A stretch of 64,000 bases of DNA from Xanthomonas hortorum pv. pelargonii (GCF_024499015.1 NZ_CP098604.1:4154001-4218000); one strand, 5' to 3'; shown: positions 1 through 10,316, numbered from the stretch's first letter. The notes: generated from the letters alone by a model not told the origin. Numbers and translations: made by a program.

Positions 1-1779
<1,779 letters not shown>

Positions 1780-1783
<4 letters not shown>

Positions 1784-2250
1784 GCGCGCCAGCCGGGTGG
1801 CAGGTGCGCGCGGCGGTCAGCGCCGATGCGCAGGCCTTGCTGGCCTTGCGCCTGGCCTTGTGGCCGGATGCCGACGATGGCGTCGCCGACGACAGCGTCG
1901 CCGAACTGCAGGCCGCGCTGGCGCAATCAGATGCCAGCCACCTGCTGGTGGTGGACGACGCGGATACGGCGCTGGGGTTTGCCGAGGTGTCGGTGCGCCA
2001 CGAGTACGTCAATGGCACCGAAAGCACGCCGGTGGGCTTTCTGGAAGGATGGTATGTGATTCCTGCCTGGCGCGGCCGCGGGCTCGGTCGTGCGCTGGTG
2101 GCAGCGGCGGTCGCGTGGACGCGTGATCAGGGCTGCGCAGAGCTGGCCTCCGATGCGCGGCTGGAAGACAGCGGCGCCCAGGCGGCGCATGCGGCGTGCG
2201 GCTTCGAGCCAACTGAACGGGTGGTCTGCTTCCGCCTGCAGCTGGCCTGA
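1780..2250 (+). CDS. GNAT acetyltransferase, aminoglycoside 6'-N-acetyltransferase-like
   Basis: 156 aa GCN5-family acetyltransferase. It has the family's order of motifs: an N-terminal strand-helix ([16 protein letters not shown]), the segment [22 protein letters not shown] containing the acetyl-CoA pyrophosphate loop R-G-R-G-L-G, and a C-terminal [16 protein letters not shown]. This pattern resembles chromosomal AAC(6') enzymes, but the natural substrate cannot be read from sequence and the gene need not confer resistance. The start is a GTG at 1780 that overlaps the pdxH stop (GTGA), suggesting co-translation with pdxH. Confidence 0.85.
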
Positions 2251-2376
2251 CCAGCTGACTTCCGGCCCTTTCTGCCGGTTGCGGACAGTCTGTAGTATGT
2301 CCGCCCATTGCATGAGCATTGCTGCATCACCGCAGCTGCTCGACCACCGCTGCATGACCAAAGGACAGGACATCGT

Positions 2377-2793
2377 ATGACGCAGTACACCACTGTCGAA
2401 TTGCACGGCCTGCTGGCCGAGCGCTACCGCGACCAGCCGATCGAGGTCGAGCTGATCGACGGGCTGGAACCGGCCATCAACCTCACCCTGGCCGACCACG
2501 GCGACATGCAGATCCAGGTCGCCGCCTCCGGCTCGCAGGTGTTCGTTTCCACGCTGCTGGCCAATGCCGACCAGGTCAGCGACCGCGCCGCCTTCAACGA
2601 CGCCTGCCTGCGGCTCAATCCGCTCAACCCCTTGTCCAACCTGGGTCTGGTGCAGGTCGACGGCAAGGACAGCTACGTGGTCTTTGGCGAGCTGTCGGCG
2701 TCTTCCACGCTCGACCAGATCGACGAGGAAATCCAGACCCTGGCGGCCAATACGCTGGATGCCGCCGAATCTCTCAAGCCGTACTTTTCCTAA
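2377..2793 (+). CDS. yjfI: YjfI-like DUF2170 protein
   Basis: 138 aa soluble acidic protein (MTQYTTVELHGLLAERYRDQ). It matches the DUF2170/YjfI family by its N-LTLADHGDM-like core and FNDACLRLNPLNPLSNLG segment. It is the first gene of an apparent operon corresponding to E. coli yjfIJKLMC; its stop is close to the next coding region. The biochemical role is not established; the neighbourhood (PspA, DUF350 membrane protein, ATP-grasp ligase) points to an envelope-associated process. The ATG at 2377 is preceded by AAAGGA. Confidence 0.85.
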   Translation: MTQYTTVELHGLLAERYRDQPIEVELIDGLEPAINLTLADHGDMQIQVAASGSQVFVSTLLANADQVSDRAAFNDACLRLNPLNPLSNLGLVQVDGKDSYVVFGELSASSTLDQIDEEIQTLAANTLDAAESLKPYFS

Positions 2794-2805
2794 AGGCGTG
2801 TTGTC

Positions 2806-3576
2806 GCGAGTATCTTTTCAAAGCTGATCACGCTGCTGCGTGGCACTGCACACGAAACCGGCCAGAAGGCGGTCGACGCCAATGCGCTGCGCATCCTGGA
2901 CCAGGAAATGCGCGATGCCGGCGCCCAGCTCACGCGTTCGCGCGAAGAGCTGACCAAGCTGATGGCACAGAGCAAGCTGGCCCAGCAGAAGATCGACGCG
3001 CGCGCCGGCAAGATGGCCGAATACACGCGTTATATCGAAGGTGCGCTGGCCAAGGGCGACGAATCGCTGGCCCACGATGTGGCGACAAAGCTCGCCGCGC
3101 TGGAAAGCGAGGACGCCGGCGACAAGGCCTCCAAGACGGCGCTGGACCAGTCGGTGGTGACGCTCAAGGCCACCATCCAGAAGACCGAAAACCAGCTGCG
3201 CGGCATGCGCCAGCAGATCGATACGGTCAAGGCCACCGACGCGGTGCAAAAGGCGCAGGCGGCGATTGCCGCGCGGCATTCCGGTGCCAGCAGCAAGATG
3301 GGCTCGGCGCTGGAATCGCTGGAGCGGATCAAGGCGCGTCAGGCCGAGACTTCTGCACGCATCGAATCGGCCGAAGAACTCGAATCGTCCAGCGGCGACG
3401 GCGATCTGAATCGGCGTCTGGCCGCGGCCGGGTTGATGGAAGGCGAGTCCAACGCCGCCGCGGTGCTGGCACGCTTCAAGAAGCCGGCCCAACTCGGCCA
3501 CGACACCGCCAGCGGCACCGCGCCGCTGATCGGCCAGGTGCGCGACGTGCAGCAGGTTCCGCGCAGCGACGGCTGA
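2806..3576 (+). CDS. yjfJ: PspA/IM30-family protein (YjfJ-like) with no canonical start codon
   Basis: Coiled-coil member of the PspA/IM30 (ESCRT-III-like) membrane-remodelling family, about 255 aa. The conserved amphipathic N-terminus SIFSKLITLLRG is encoded from 2809, and the long helical hairpin (RILDQEMRDAGAQL onward) follows. There is no ATG, GTG or TTG in this frame between the upstream stop at 2791 and 2908. A Shine-Dalgarno-like AAGG at 2793-2796 lies about nine bases before the GCG codon at 2806, where an ATG would be expected. Translation may use a rare codon (for example ATC at 2812), or start at ATG 2908 and lose the membrane-binding helix. The start given here is therefore a homology-based estimate. 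Confidence 0.72.
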   Translation, partial: ASIFSKLITLLRGTAHETGQKAVDANALRILDQEMRDAGAQLTRSREELTKLMAQSKLAQQKIDARAGKMAEYTRYIEGALAKGDESLAHDVATKLAALESEDAGDKASKTALDQSVVTLKATIQKTENQLRGMRQQIDTVKATDAVQKAQAAIAARHSGASSKMGSALESLERIKARQAETSARIESAEELESSSGDGDLNRRLAAAGLMEGESNAAAVLARFKKPAQLGHDTASGTAPLIGQVRDVQQVPRSDG

Positions 3577-3601
3577 TCCACCGCACGGCACAGGACGCGC
3601 C

Positions 3602-4684
3602 ATGATCATTGTCGGACGGTTGTTCCGGGTACTGCGGCGCCATGTGCGCCGCGTCAGCTGGGGCCTGGTGGCGCTGGCGCTGCTGGCCCACATGGGCATG
3701 AGTTGGGCGTTGTTGGTGATGGCTGGCGAGCACAAGCTCGTCGGCCTGGACGCGTTTCCGTACTACTACATGACCACCGCCACCACCATCGGCTATGGCG
3801 ACCTGTCGCCGGGCTCGGTGGCCGGGCGTTATATCGCCGCGTTCGTGTTGATGCCGGGCGCGGTGGCGCTGTTCGCCACGGTGCTGGCCAAGACCAGCGG
3901 CGTGCTCATCACTTTCTGGAGGCGCCACTACATGGGCAAGATGGCTTACGCCGATCTGCGCGGGCACACCATTCTGATCGGCTGGCAGGGCGCTGCCTCC
4001 GCGCGTTTGCTGGAACTGTTGCTCTCGGACACCGCCACCGACGACGAAGGCGTGGTGCTGATCGCCGAGGGCGTGGCCGAGAACCCGATGCCAGACCACA
4101 TGCGCTTCATCGCCGCCGAGTCGTACACGCACACGGACGTGTATCTGCGTGCGGGCATCGCGGGCGCGGCGCGGGTGATCGTCAACCCGCCGTCCGACGA
4201 TCAGACCCTGGCGGCGGTGTTCGCGCTGATGGCGCATGCGCCGCGTGCGCACATCGTGGCGCACTTCGATTCGGGCAGCGCCGCGCGGCTGGTCAATTGC
4301 CACTATCCGGCCATCGAATGCACCCGTCCGATGACCGCCGAGATCCTGGCGCGCGCTGCGCAGGATCCGGGCAGTGCGGCGATCACTGCCGAGCTGCTGT
4401 CGGTGGACGATGGCCCCACCCAGTTCAGCCTTGCGGTTCCGGCCGATGCAGGCCCGCTGGATTACCGCGTCGTGGCGGCCGACTTCAGCCAGCGCGGCGC
4501 CTTGTTGCTGGGCCTGCGCGCGCCCGATGGTGCGTTGCGGTTGAACCCGCCCGCACACACCGCTGTGGCGGCCGGTGCCATGCTGTATTACCTGGCCGAG
4601 CAGCGCGTGCCTGCGCACGCCATCGCATGGCACGCTCTGCGCACTGCCGCCGTTCCCCATTCCCCATCGCCACAAGGTGCATGA
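3602..4684 (+). CDS. potassium channel protein with RCK/TrkA-N domain
   Basis: 360 aa membrane protein. One transmembrane segment (about residues 20-40), a pore loop with the K+ selectivity filter TTATTIGYGDLSP, and a second transmembrane segment (YIAAFVLMPGAVALFATVLA) form a two-TM channel. This is followed by a cytoplasmic Rossmann-type RCK (TrkA-N) domain beginning HTILIGWQGAASARLLELLL. The gene sits inside the yjf-like operon between the PspA and DUF2491 genes, which the E. coli operon lacks. The last residues (AAVPHSPSPQGA) are encoded by a CCCCATTCCCCAT-type tract resembling a common Xanthomonas intergenic repeat. Confidence 0.88.
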   Translation: MIIVGRLFRVLRRHVRRVSWGLVALALLAHMGMSWALLVMAGEHKLVGLDAFPYYYMTTATTIGYGDLSPGSVAGRYIAAFVLMPGAVALFATVLAKTSGVLITFWRRHYMGKMAYADLRGHTILIGWQGAASARLLELLLSDTATDDEGVVLIAEGVAENPMPDHMRFIAAESYTHTDVYLRAGIAGAARVIVNPPSDDQTLAAVFALMAHAPRAHIVAHFDSGSAARLVNCHYPAIECTRPMTAEILARAAQDPGSAAITAELLSVDDGPTQFSLAVPADAGPLDYRVVAADFSQRGALLLGLRAPDGALRLNPPAHTAVAAGAMLYYLAEQRVPAHAIAWHALRTAAVPHSPSPQGA

Positions 4685-4686
4685 CG

Positions 4687-5358
4687 ATGAGTTTTTTCAG
4701 CAAGTTGTTCGGTCAACCACAACCGCCCGCGGCGGCCACCTCCGGCACCGGCGCGATCGGCCACACACTTCCGTTGGGCCTGCGTGTCGGTGGCCAGGTG
4801 GAGATCGACACCACCCTGTATCGCATGGCGCCGGAGGCCATGACCGCCGAGCTGCCGGGCGGCCATCAAGGCATCCCGTGCTATGGCCACGTCAATCTGG
4901 GCGATGGGTATTCCCTGCATCGTTTCTACCTGGACGACGATGCGTTCTTGCAGGTCACCACGGTGGGCGGCGATCTGGAGGCGATGAAGGCCTTTGTGTA
5001 CTGCGAGACGGTCAACCCGCCCAGCAAGCAGGCGTTTCAGGAGTTCGTGATGCAGCACCCGCATCTGGGTGCTGCGCAGATCGACTACGCCGGCAAACGT
5101 TGGGAGCGCGCCACCCAGTCCACCGACGATGCCGCGCGGATCCCGCCGATCGCCTACGACGAGGTGCTGTACCGCTATCAGCCGCCGCGCCGCGACGGCG
5201 ATCTGACGCATTACGCCATGCTCTACAGCCGCGATGTGCCGGAGCTGCAGCGCGAGGAATTCCTGCTGGTCACCGGCGAGGATTCCGGCCCCAACGAATT
5301 CTGCGTCACCTATGCAGTCGGCATCGATGTCACCGTCGCCGATCTGGATATCACCTGA
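4687..5358 (+). CDS. yjfK: YjfK-like DUF2491 protein
   Basis: 223 aa cytoplasmic protein starting MSFFSKLFGQPQPP, matching the DUF2491/YjfK family. Conserved-looking stretches include GHTLPLGLRVGGQVEID, LYRMAPEAM, the DGYSLHRFYLDDDAFLQV segment and ETVNPPSKQAFQEFV. Two ATGs are available (4681 and 4687). The AAGG at 4674-4677 is nine bases from 4687 but only three from 4681, so 4687 is preferred. Function is unknown; it is a fixed partner of the DUF350 and ATP-grasp genes in this operon type. Confidence 0.83.
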   Translation: MSFFSKLFGQPQPPAAATSGTGAIGHTLPLGLRVGGQVEIDTTLYRMAPEAMTAELPGGHQGIPCYGHVNLGDGYSLHRFYLDDDAFLQVTTVGGDLEAMKAFVYCETVNPPSKQAFQEFVMQHPHLGAAQIDYAGKRWERATQSTDDAARIPPIAYDEVLYRYQPPRRDGDLTHYAMLYSRDVPELQREEFLLVTGEDSGPNEFCVTYAVGIDVTVADLDIT

Positions 5359-5395
5359 GCGTGCGCGCTCGTCTTCCACTTACCTTGGTCCTGTC

Positions 5396-5800
5396 ATGAA
5401 CCCGATCAACCTGCAGAGTTTTCTCGCGTTTCTTTCCTACTTCGGCACCGGCCTGGGCGTGTTGATCGTCGCGGTGGTGCTGGTGACCCTGGTCACCCCG
5501 CACAAGGATTTCACCTTGCTGCGGCAAGGCAACGTGGCTGCGGCCACCGCGCTGGCCGGCAACTTCATCGGTGTGGCGTTGCCGCTGCATTCGGCCATCA
5601 CCCACTCGGTGAGCCTGGTCGATGCGTTGATCTGGGGCGCGGTCGCCTGCGGGATCCAGATCGTGGCGTATCTGCTGGCCAACGTGGTGGCCGGGCGCAT
5701 TTCGCGGCAGATCACCGACAACGTCGCTGCGGCAGGCATCTTTTCGGCTGGCGTGTCGATCGCGGTCGGGCTGATCAATGCTGCGGCGATCACGCCGTAA
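5396..5800 (+). CDS. yjfL: DUF350 inner-membrane protein (YjfL-like)
   Basis: 134 aa hydrophobic protein with four predicted membrane helices: FLAFLSYFGTGLGVLIVAVV, the ALAGNFIGVALPLHSAI region, LIWGAVACGIQIVAYLLANV and AAGIFSAGVSIAVGLINAA. This is the typical DUF350 layout of two repeated two-helix units. Such proteins commonly neighbour PspA and ATP-grasp genes. The ATG at 5396 lies 37 bases after the DUF2491 stop, and the next gene follows 12 bases downstream, consistent with one transcript. Confidence 0.88.
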   Translation: MNPINLQSFLAFLSYFGTGLGVLIVAVVLVTLVTPHKDFTLLRQGNVAAATALAGNFIGVALPLHSAITHSVSLVDALIWGAVACGIQIVAYLLANVVAGRISRQITDNVAAAGIFSAGVSIAVGLINAAAITP

Positions 5801-5812
5801 CGGAGTACAGGC

Positions 5813-6391
5813 ATGAAGCGCTCACGCAATCTCAAGCTCACCTTGATGGCCGCCTTGCCGGCCGCCCTCGTCACCGGTTGTGGTTCTGAACCAGAGACAG
5901 GTGTAGTGCTGCAGTCGGCCTCCGACTGCTACCAGATCAAGCAGGAACAGACCGACATCCAGCAATGCCTCAAGGCCTACGACGAGGCGGTGGCCAAGCA
6001 CCAGCAGGCCGCACCGCGCTTCAATTCGCGCTACGAGTGCGATGCGCAGTTCGGCAGTTGCACCGAGGTGCCGGGTCAGACCCAGGGCCAGCACAGCTGG
6101 ATTCCGCCGATGGGCGGCTTCCTGCTCGGCTATGCGCTGGGCAACATGAGCGGTGGCGGCGGCTATCGCTACGGCGGCGCGATGCCGCTGTATCGCGATT
6201 ACCGCAGCGGCGGTTACTACAAACCCAACGGCGATCTGGCCAGCAACCGTATCGGTACTGTGCGTGGGCGCAGTGGCGCCATCGACATGCCGTCGCGTGC
6301 GATCACCGTCTCGCGCTCGGGTTTCGGCTCCAGTGCGGCGGCGCGCAGTTCGTTCGGCAGCGGCGGGCGCAGTTCCGGATACGGCGGCTGA
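5813..6391 (+). CDS. yjfM: DUF1190 lipoprotein (YjfM-like)
   Basis: 192 aa. Starts with a lipoprotein signal peptide with the lipobox L-V-T-G-C, lipidated Cys at residue 23. The mature N-terminus contains the DUF1190 cysteine-bearing segments SDCYQIKQEQTDIQQCLKAY and RYECDAQFGSCTEVPGQ, then a low-complexity Gly/Ser/Tyr/Arg-rich tail (GGGGYRYGG, SGYGG). It is probably anchored in the inner or outer membrane facing the periplasm. Its stop codon lies two bases before the start of the ATP-grasp gene. Confidence 0.85.
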   Translation: MKRSRNLKLTLMAALPAALVTGCGSEPETGVVLQSASDCYQIKQEQTDIQQCLKAYDEAVAKHQQAAPRFNSRYECDAQFGSCTEVPGQTQGQHSWIPPMGGFLLGYALGNMSGGGGYRYGGAMPLYRDYRSGGYYKPNGDLASNRIGTVRGRSGAIDMPSRAITVSRSGFGSSAAARSSFGSGGRSSGYGG

Positions 6392-6392
6392 C

Positions 6393-7559
6393 ATGCAACG
6401 GATCGCACTTGCAGAACGTGCCGATTGGCGCGACCAGGCCGAGTCGCTCGGCTTCCATTTCCACACCATCGACGGCGAACCGTATTGGGACGAAAGCGCG
6501 TATTACGCGTTCTCGCTGCGCCAGATCGAGGACGACATCGAGGCGCCCACCCAGGAACTGCACGATATGGCGATGCAGTTGGTGGACGAGGTGGTGGGCT
6601 CGGAACAACTGATGACGCAGCTGGCGATCCCGCCGTTCTACTGGGACTGGATCGCCAACTCGTGGAAAGACCGCGACCCGCATCTTTACGGCCGCATGGA
6701 TCTGGCCTATGCAGGCAACGGCCCGGCCAAGTTGTACGAACTCAATTACGACACGCCGACCTCGCTGTACGAATCGGCGTATTTCCAGTGGTTGTGGCTG
6801 GAGCAACAGATCGCCGCCGGCGTGCTGCCCAAGGGCACCGACCAGTACAACCTGATCCAGGATCTGCTGTGCGAAACCCTGGGCGCGTTGGCAGTGGATG
6901 GCGCGATCGGGCCGCAGATGCATTTTTCAGCGGTACGCGATTCGCTGGAGGATCGCGCCACGGTGCGGTATCTGCGCGATTGCGCGCACCAGGTGGGCAT
7001 CAGCACCGAGGAAGTGGCCATCGAAGATATCGGCCTGAGCGCCGATGGCTGGTTCACCGATGAGCAAGACCGGGTGATCCATACGCTGTTCAAGCTCTAC
7101 CCGCTGGAATTCATGATGGAAGAGCGCTTCGGGCCGGCATTGATTGCCAACCGTGTGCGCCTGATCGAGCCGGCATGGAAATCGGTGCTGAGCAACAAGG
7201 GCATCCTGCCGCTGCTGTGGGAGCGCCATCAAGGCCATCCCAATCTGCTGCCTGCACGCTTTGCGCAAGCCGGCGAAGCGCCGACGGCAGGCTGGGTGCG
7301 CAAGCCGCTGCTCTCGCGCGAGGGTGCCAATATCTCTCTGGTCACCGCACAGGGCGATGCTGCGCAGACCGATGGGCCGTATGTGGACGGGCCGGCGATT
7401 TTGCAGGCGCACCATCCGCTGCCGGTGTTCGACGGGCGGCATGCGCTGGTGGGCAGTTGGGTGGTGGCCGATCGCCCCGCCGGGCTGGGCATGCGCGACG
7501 ACGATGGCCCGATCACCCGCGATACCTCGCGCTTCGTACCGCACGTGATCGTGGATTGA
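6393..7559 (+). CDS. yjfC: glutathionylspermidine synthase-like ATP-grasp ligase (YjfC-like)
   Basis: 388 aa ATP-grasp amidoligase related to the synthetase half of glutathionylspermidine synthase, without the amidase half. Visible landmarks are RMDLAYAGNGPAKLYELNYD followed by TPTSLYESAY (nucleotide/substrate-binding core), IEPAWKSVLSNKGILPLLW, WVRKPLLSREGANISL and the C-terminal RFVPHVIVD. The family predicts ATP-dependent peptide-bond-like ligation of an amine to a carboxylate; the real substrate is unknown. As the last gene of the operon it probably supplies the catalytic step of the DUF350/PspA-linked system. Confidence 0.88.
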   Translation: MQRIALAERADWRDQAESLGFHFHTIDGEPYWDESAYYAFSLRQIEDDIEAPTQELHDMAMQLVDEVVGSEQLMTQLAIPPFYWDWIANSWKDRDPHLYGRMDLAYAGNGPAKLYELNYDTPTSLYESAYFQWLWLEQQIAAGVLPKGTDQYNLIQDLLCETLGALAVDGAIGPQMHFSAVRDSLEDRATVRYLRDCAHQVGISTEEVAIEDIGLSADGWFTDEQDRVIHTLFKLYPLEFMMEERFGPALIANRVRLIEPAWKSVLSNKGILPLLWERHQGHPNLLPARFAQAGEAPTAGWVRKPLLSREGANISLVTAQGDAAQTDGPYVDGPAILQAHHPLPVFDGRHALVGSWVVADRPAGLGMRDDDGPITRDTSRFVPHVIVD

Positions 7560-7703
7560 TGCAGTAGTGAGTACGCATCGCCACCGCAAGGTGGCGGTGT
7601 TGCGTATTGCGATTGCCTCACCTGTGGCCGTTGGTGGGGTTCGCCGGTTACGTGGCTGCGCTTTGCGCAATGGTCACGCCCTGCACAGCGCAGACAACGC
7701 TCT

Positions 7704-9323
7704 TCATCGCCTTACACACGCCTTGGTTGCGCGCAAGCCCTGCACTGCAGGCCGCGCAGCGCAGGTTTTCCACACCCCCTGTGGATGGAAGTTGCACAAG
7801 GCTGTGGACAAGTGAGCGCAGGCCGCGGCCTGCAACGCTGTCAAGATGGGTGGCGAAAAATGACCAACCGCTCGCGGCGATGGTTTTCCGGTCGAGATTT
7901 GAACGATTTCGACAGGATCGGCAAAGTCGGTTGCACACCCATCACACCCGCCGTGCCGCAAAAAGCTCGCCGCCGCCAGCAGCCACGCCAATGCGAACAC
8001 GCTCAGGTACGCAGCAGATGTTGCGGAGGCCAGCAGCGCGGCGAACAAGGCGCCGGCCAGCGCCAGCATGCCGGCCACCGCAATCGCTTCGCTCAATTGC
8101 AGTGCCGAGCTGTTCGCGCCTTGTTGCGCGGGTGGCGACAACGACAACGTCAACACCGACAGACTCGGATACAGCAGGCCCATGCCCAGGCCTGCCAGCG
8201 CCCAGCCGGCAATCGCCACCGGCACCGGAATGAGCGGCCACACCGCACCCGCACTGATCACGATGCCCAACGACATCAGCAGCGCACCAGTCTTGAGCAG
8301 GCGTGGGCGCGACCAGCCGGCGCGGCTATGGCCCTGATACCACGAGCCGCTGAACCAGCCCAGCGCACCCACGCTGAGCGCCACGCCGGCCAGCAGCGGC
8401 GAGAGGCCGCGTTCGCGCGACAGCAGCAACGGCAAGAACGCCTCGAACCCAAAGAAGGCCGCCGCCGCAATACCACGCAGCGCGATCACGCTGGGCAGGC
8501 CACGCGCCAGCCGCAGCGTGCCGGCCGGCAACAGGTGCCAGGCGCAGAACAGCGTGAGCAAGAGCGCTGGCGTCATCGCAAGCAACGCCAGCGCGCCGTG
8601 CAGTTGCCCGCCCAGATACACGCCGAGCACGCCCAAGGCCGCACCGATCGCCCAGCCGAACGCGGCGTTGGAGTCGGCGGACGGTTCGCCCGACCACGCG
8701 CGTCCGCGGATGGCCGGCCACAACATCAGCCCAGCCGGAATCGCCAGCAGCGGCACCGACAGAAACACCCAGCGCCATCCCACATGCTGCACGATCAGCC
8801 CGCTGATGCCTGGCCCGATCAACGAGGGCACCACCCAGCCGGCCGAAAACGCGGCAAACACGCGCGGCCGCAACGCTTCCGGATACAGCCGCCCGACGAT
8901 GACGTACAGCGCCACCGAATACGCGCCGGCGCCCAGGCCTTGCAGCAAGCGCCCTGCGATGAGTAGCGGCATGCTCAGCGCCAACCCGGCGATCAACAGC
9001 CCGATCACAAAGCACAGCAGTCCCACACCCAGCGCGCCGCCCGGGCCGCGTCGGTCGCTCCAGCGCCCGGCGGCGGTCATGCCGACCACGCTGGTCGCCA
9101 AGGTGCCGCCGAAGGCCAGCGCGTACAGCGGCAGCCCGTTCAATTCGCGCGCCACGGTCGGCATGGCGGCAGCAACCGCCAGCGACTCGAAGGCATTGAG
9201 CGATACCAGCGCGACCATGCCCAGCGTTGCGGCGCGATACGGCGCGGCGAGAATGGAAGTGGGTTGCGTGGCGCCCAGTGGCGTGGCGGGCGTGGTGATT
9301 GCGGCGGGCATGTCGGTGGGCAT
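7704..9323 (-). CDS. MFS drug-exporter-like transporter, probably SoxR-regulated
   Basis: Major facilitator superfamily protein of the 14-TM/DHA type: [20 protein letters not shown], the [14 protein letters not shown] loop (motif A-like), the [20 protein letters not shown] helix and [12 protein letters not shown]. The start at 9323 ([12 protein letters not shown]) is chosen because a GGA lies nine bases upstream and it is downstream of the promoter described separately; ATGs at 9380 and 9356 are alternatives. After the last helix ([15 protein letters not shown]) the frame continues for about 80 residues with no family resemblance, across a DnaA-box-like cluster. A normal end near 7950 lost by mutation, or a frameshift, is possible. 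Confidence 0.8.
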   Translation of the reverse strand: MPTDMPAAITTPATPLGATQPTSILAAPYRAATLGMVALVSLNAFESLAVAAAMPTVARELNGLPLYALAFGGTLATSVVGMTAAGRWSDRRGPGGALGVGLLCFVIGLLIAGLALSMPLLIAGRLLQGLGAGAYSVALYVIVGRLYPEALRPRVFAAFSAGWVVPSLIGPGISGLIVQHVGWRWVFLSVPLLAIPAGLMLWPAIRGRAWSGEPSADSNAAFGWAIGAALGVLGVYLGGQLHGALALLAMTPALLLTLFCAWHLLPAGTLRLARGLPSVIALRGIAAAAFFGFEAFLPLLLSRERGLSPLLAGVALSVGALGWFSGSWYQGHSRAGWSRPRLLKTGALLMSLGIVISAGAVWPLIPVPVAIAGWALAGLGMGLLYPSLSVLTLSLSPPAQQGANSSALQLSEAIAVAGMLALAGALFAALLASATSAAYLSVFALAWLLAAASFLRHGGCDGCATDFADPVEIVQISTGKPSPRAVGHFSPPILTALQAAACAHLSTALCNFHPQGVWKTCAARPAVQGLRATKACVRR

Positions 9324-9388
9324 CGAAGATCCAGGAACGAGCGTGAGCACAGCCATGACATCGGTACTTGCACCGGTCATGGCCGCGC

Positions 9389-9419
9389 AGCATCCTGCCT
9401 CAACCAAGGTTGAGGTCAA
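9389..9419 (-). promoter_or_regulatory. SoxR-type promoter/operator for the MFS gene
   Basis: Between the divergent MFS and soxR genes is the near-perfect palindrome CCTCAACCAAGGTTGAGG (9398-9415, 8-bp arms), very like the E. coli SoxR box CCTCAAGTTAACTTGAGG. Read on the minus strand it is framed by TTGACC (-35, 9414-9419) and GATGCT (-10, 9389-9394) with a 19-bp spacer. That overlong spacer is characteristic of promoters activated by MerR/SoxR proteins. It implies redox-dependent induction of the exporter. Confidence 0.8.
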
Positions 9420-9423
9420 GGCA

Positions 9424-9870
9424 ATGCAGCGTGAGTTGTCCGTGGGCGAAGTGGCCAAGCGCAGTGGCGTGGCGGTGTCGGCATTGCATTTCTACGAGCG
9501 CAAGGGCTTGATCCGCAGCCTGCGCACCACAGGCAACCAACGCCGTTATGCGCGCGATGTGTTGCGGCGGATTGCGGTGATCCGCGTGGCCCAGCGGCTT
9601 GGCGTGCCCTTGCAGCAGGTGCTGGAGGCGTTCTCGGTGTTGCCGGAGCAGCGCACGCCCACACGTGCGGAGTGGGCGCTTATGTCGGCGCGCTGGCGCG
9701 GGCAACTGGATGCGCGCATTAGCGAACTACAGGCGCTGCGCGACCAGCTTACCGACTGCATCGGCTGCGGGTGTCTGTCGCTGCGCCGCTGCCGGCTGAG
9801 CAATCCGGGCGACACCCTGGGCCACGACGGTGATGGGGCTTTGCGACTGGGCAGCTTGATTGCGGAATAA
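9424..9870 (+). CDS. soxR: redox-sensitive transcriptional activator SoxR
   Basis: 148 aa MerR-family regulator. The N-terminal winged helix ([20 protein letters not shown]) is followed by a dimerisation helix and the [2Fe-2S] ligand motif C-x2-C-x-C-x5-C (Cys112, 115, 117 and 123; [12 protein letters not shown]), which defines SoxR. No soxS is nearby; as in most non-enteric bacteria, it probably acts directly on the divergent exporter promoter. The ATG at 9424 follows the operator closely, suggesting autoregulation. A nested-palindrome element begins directly after the stop codon. Confidence 0.95.
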   Translation: MQRELSVGEVAKRSGVAVSALHFYERKGLIRSLRTTGNQRRYARDVLRRIAVIRVAQRLGVPLQQVLEAFSVLPEQRTPTRAEWALMSARWRGQLDARISELQALRDQLTDCIGCGCLSLRRCRLSNPGDTLGHDGDGALRLGSLIAE

Positions 9871-10316
9871 GAGTGGCTAACAAAACGTAGCGAGCGGGCG
9901 CGTGGCGGTGAGTCTGGTTTTGTCGGCCGCGTCTTGATGGATGCCGTCAGAAGTCCAGGTTAAACGCTGAGTGGATCGAGGGCGCGGCGCCCTCGCCGCT
10001 CGCGGGACACGCCGTGAACCCGTCCCTGGGGGCTCGGTGGCGGCATCCATGCGGCCACACGGTCCCGCAAGCGGCGAGGACACCGCACCAGAGAGTGAGT
10101 CGGTTGCTTTGAGAAGAGCTACGCACACCGACCATCTTGACTGGTCCTTGCCCGCCCACCGTCGCGGGACCTTACGCGGCATGGATGCCGCGTAAGAGCC
10201 TACATGGACGTACTTGCGGCGTGTCCCGCGATGGTGGGCGGGCAAGGGCCCCGCAGCCAATCAACAGACCAGCCGCTCTGCGGTAGTCAGGCATGGGTTA
10301 GTTTTGGTAGCCGCTC
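9871..10316. mobile_element. TIR-bounded nested-palindrome (MITE-like) element, copy 1
   Basis: A 446-bp non-coding element. Its left end GAGTGGCTAACAAAAC (9871-9886) and the reverse complement of its right end, GAGCGGCTACCAAAAC (10301-10316), match at 14 of 16 positions, and both are flanked by T-N-A (TAA left, TCA right). Inside are two large imperfect palindromes. Block A is 9976-10096. Block B is 10144-10252 with 25-base arms at 10146-10170 and 10223-10247 (one mismatch), enclosing a 12-bp inner hairpin ACGCGGCAT/ATGCCGCGT. Open frames across it are artefacts of the palindromes. It starts exactly after the soxR stop codon. Confidence 0.7.

Noticed and set aside
9976..10252. Possible CRISPR-like repeats
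   Set aside because: The repeats are two large palindromes without regularly spaced short repeats and spacers, and no cas genes are present.
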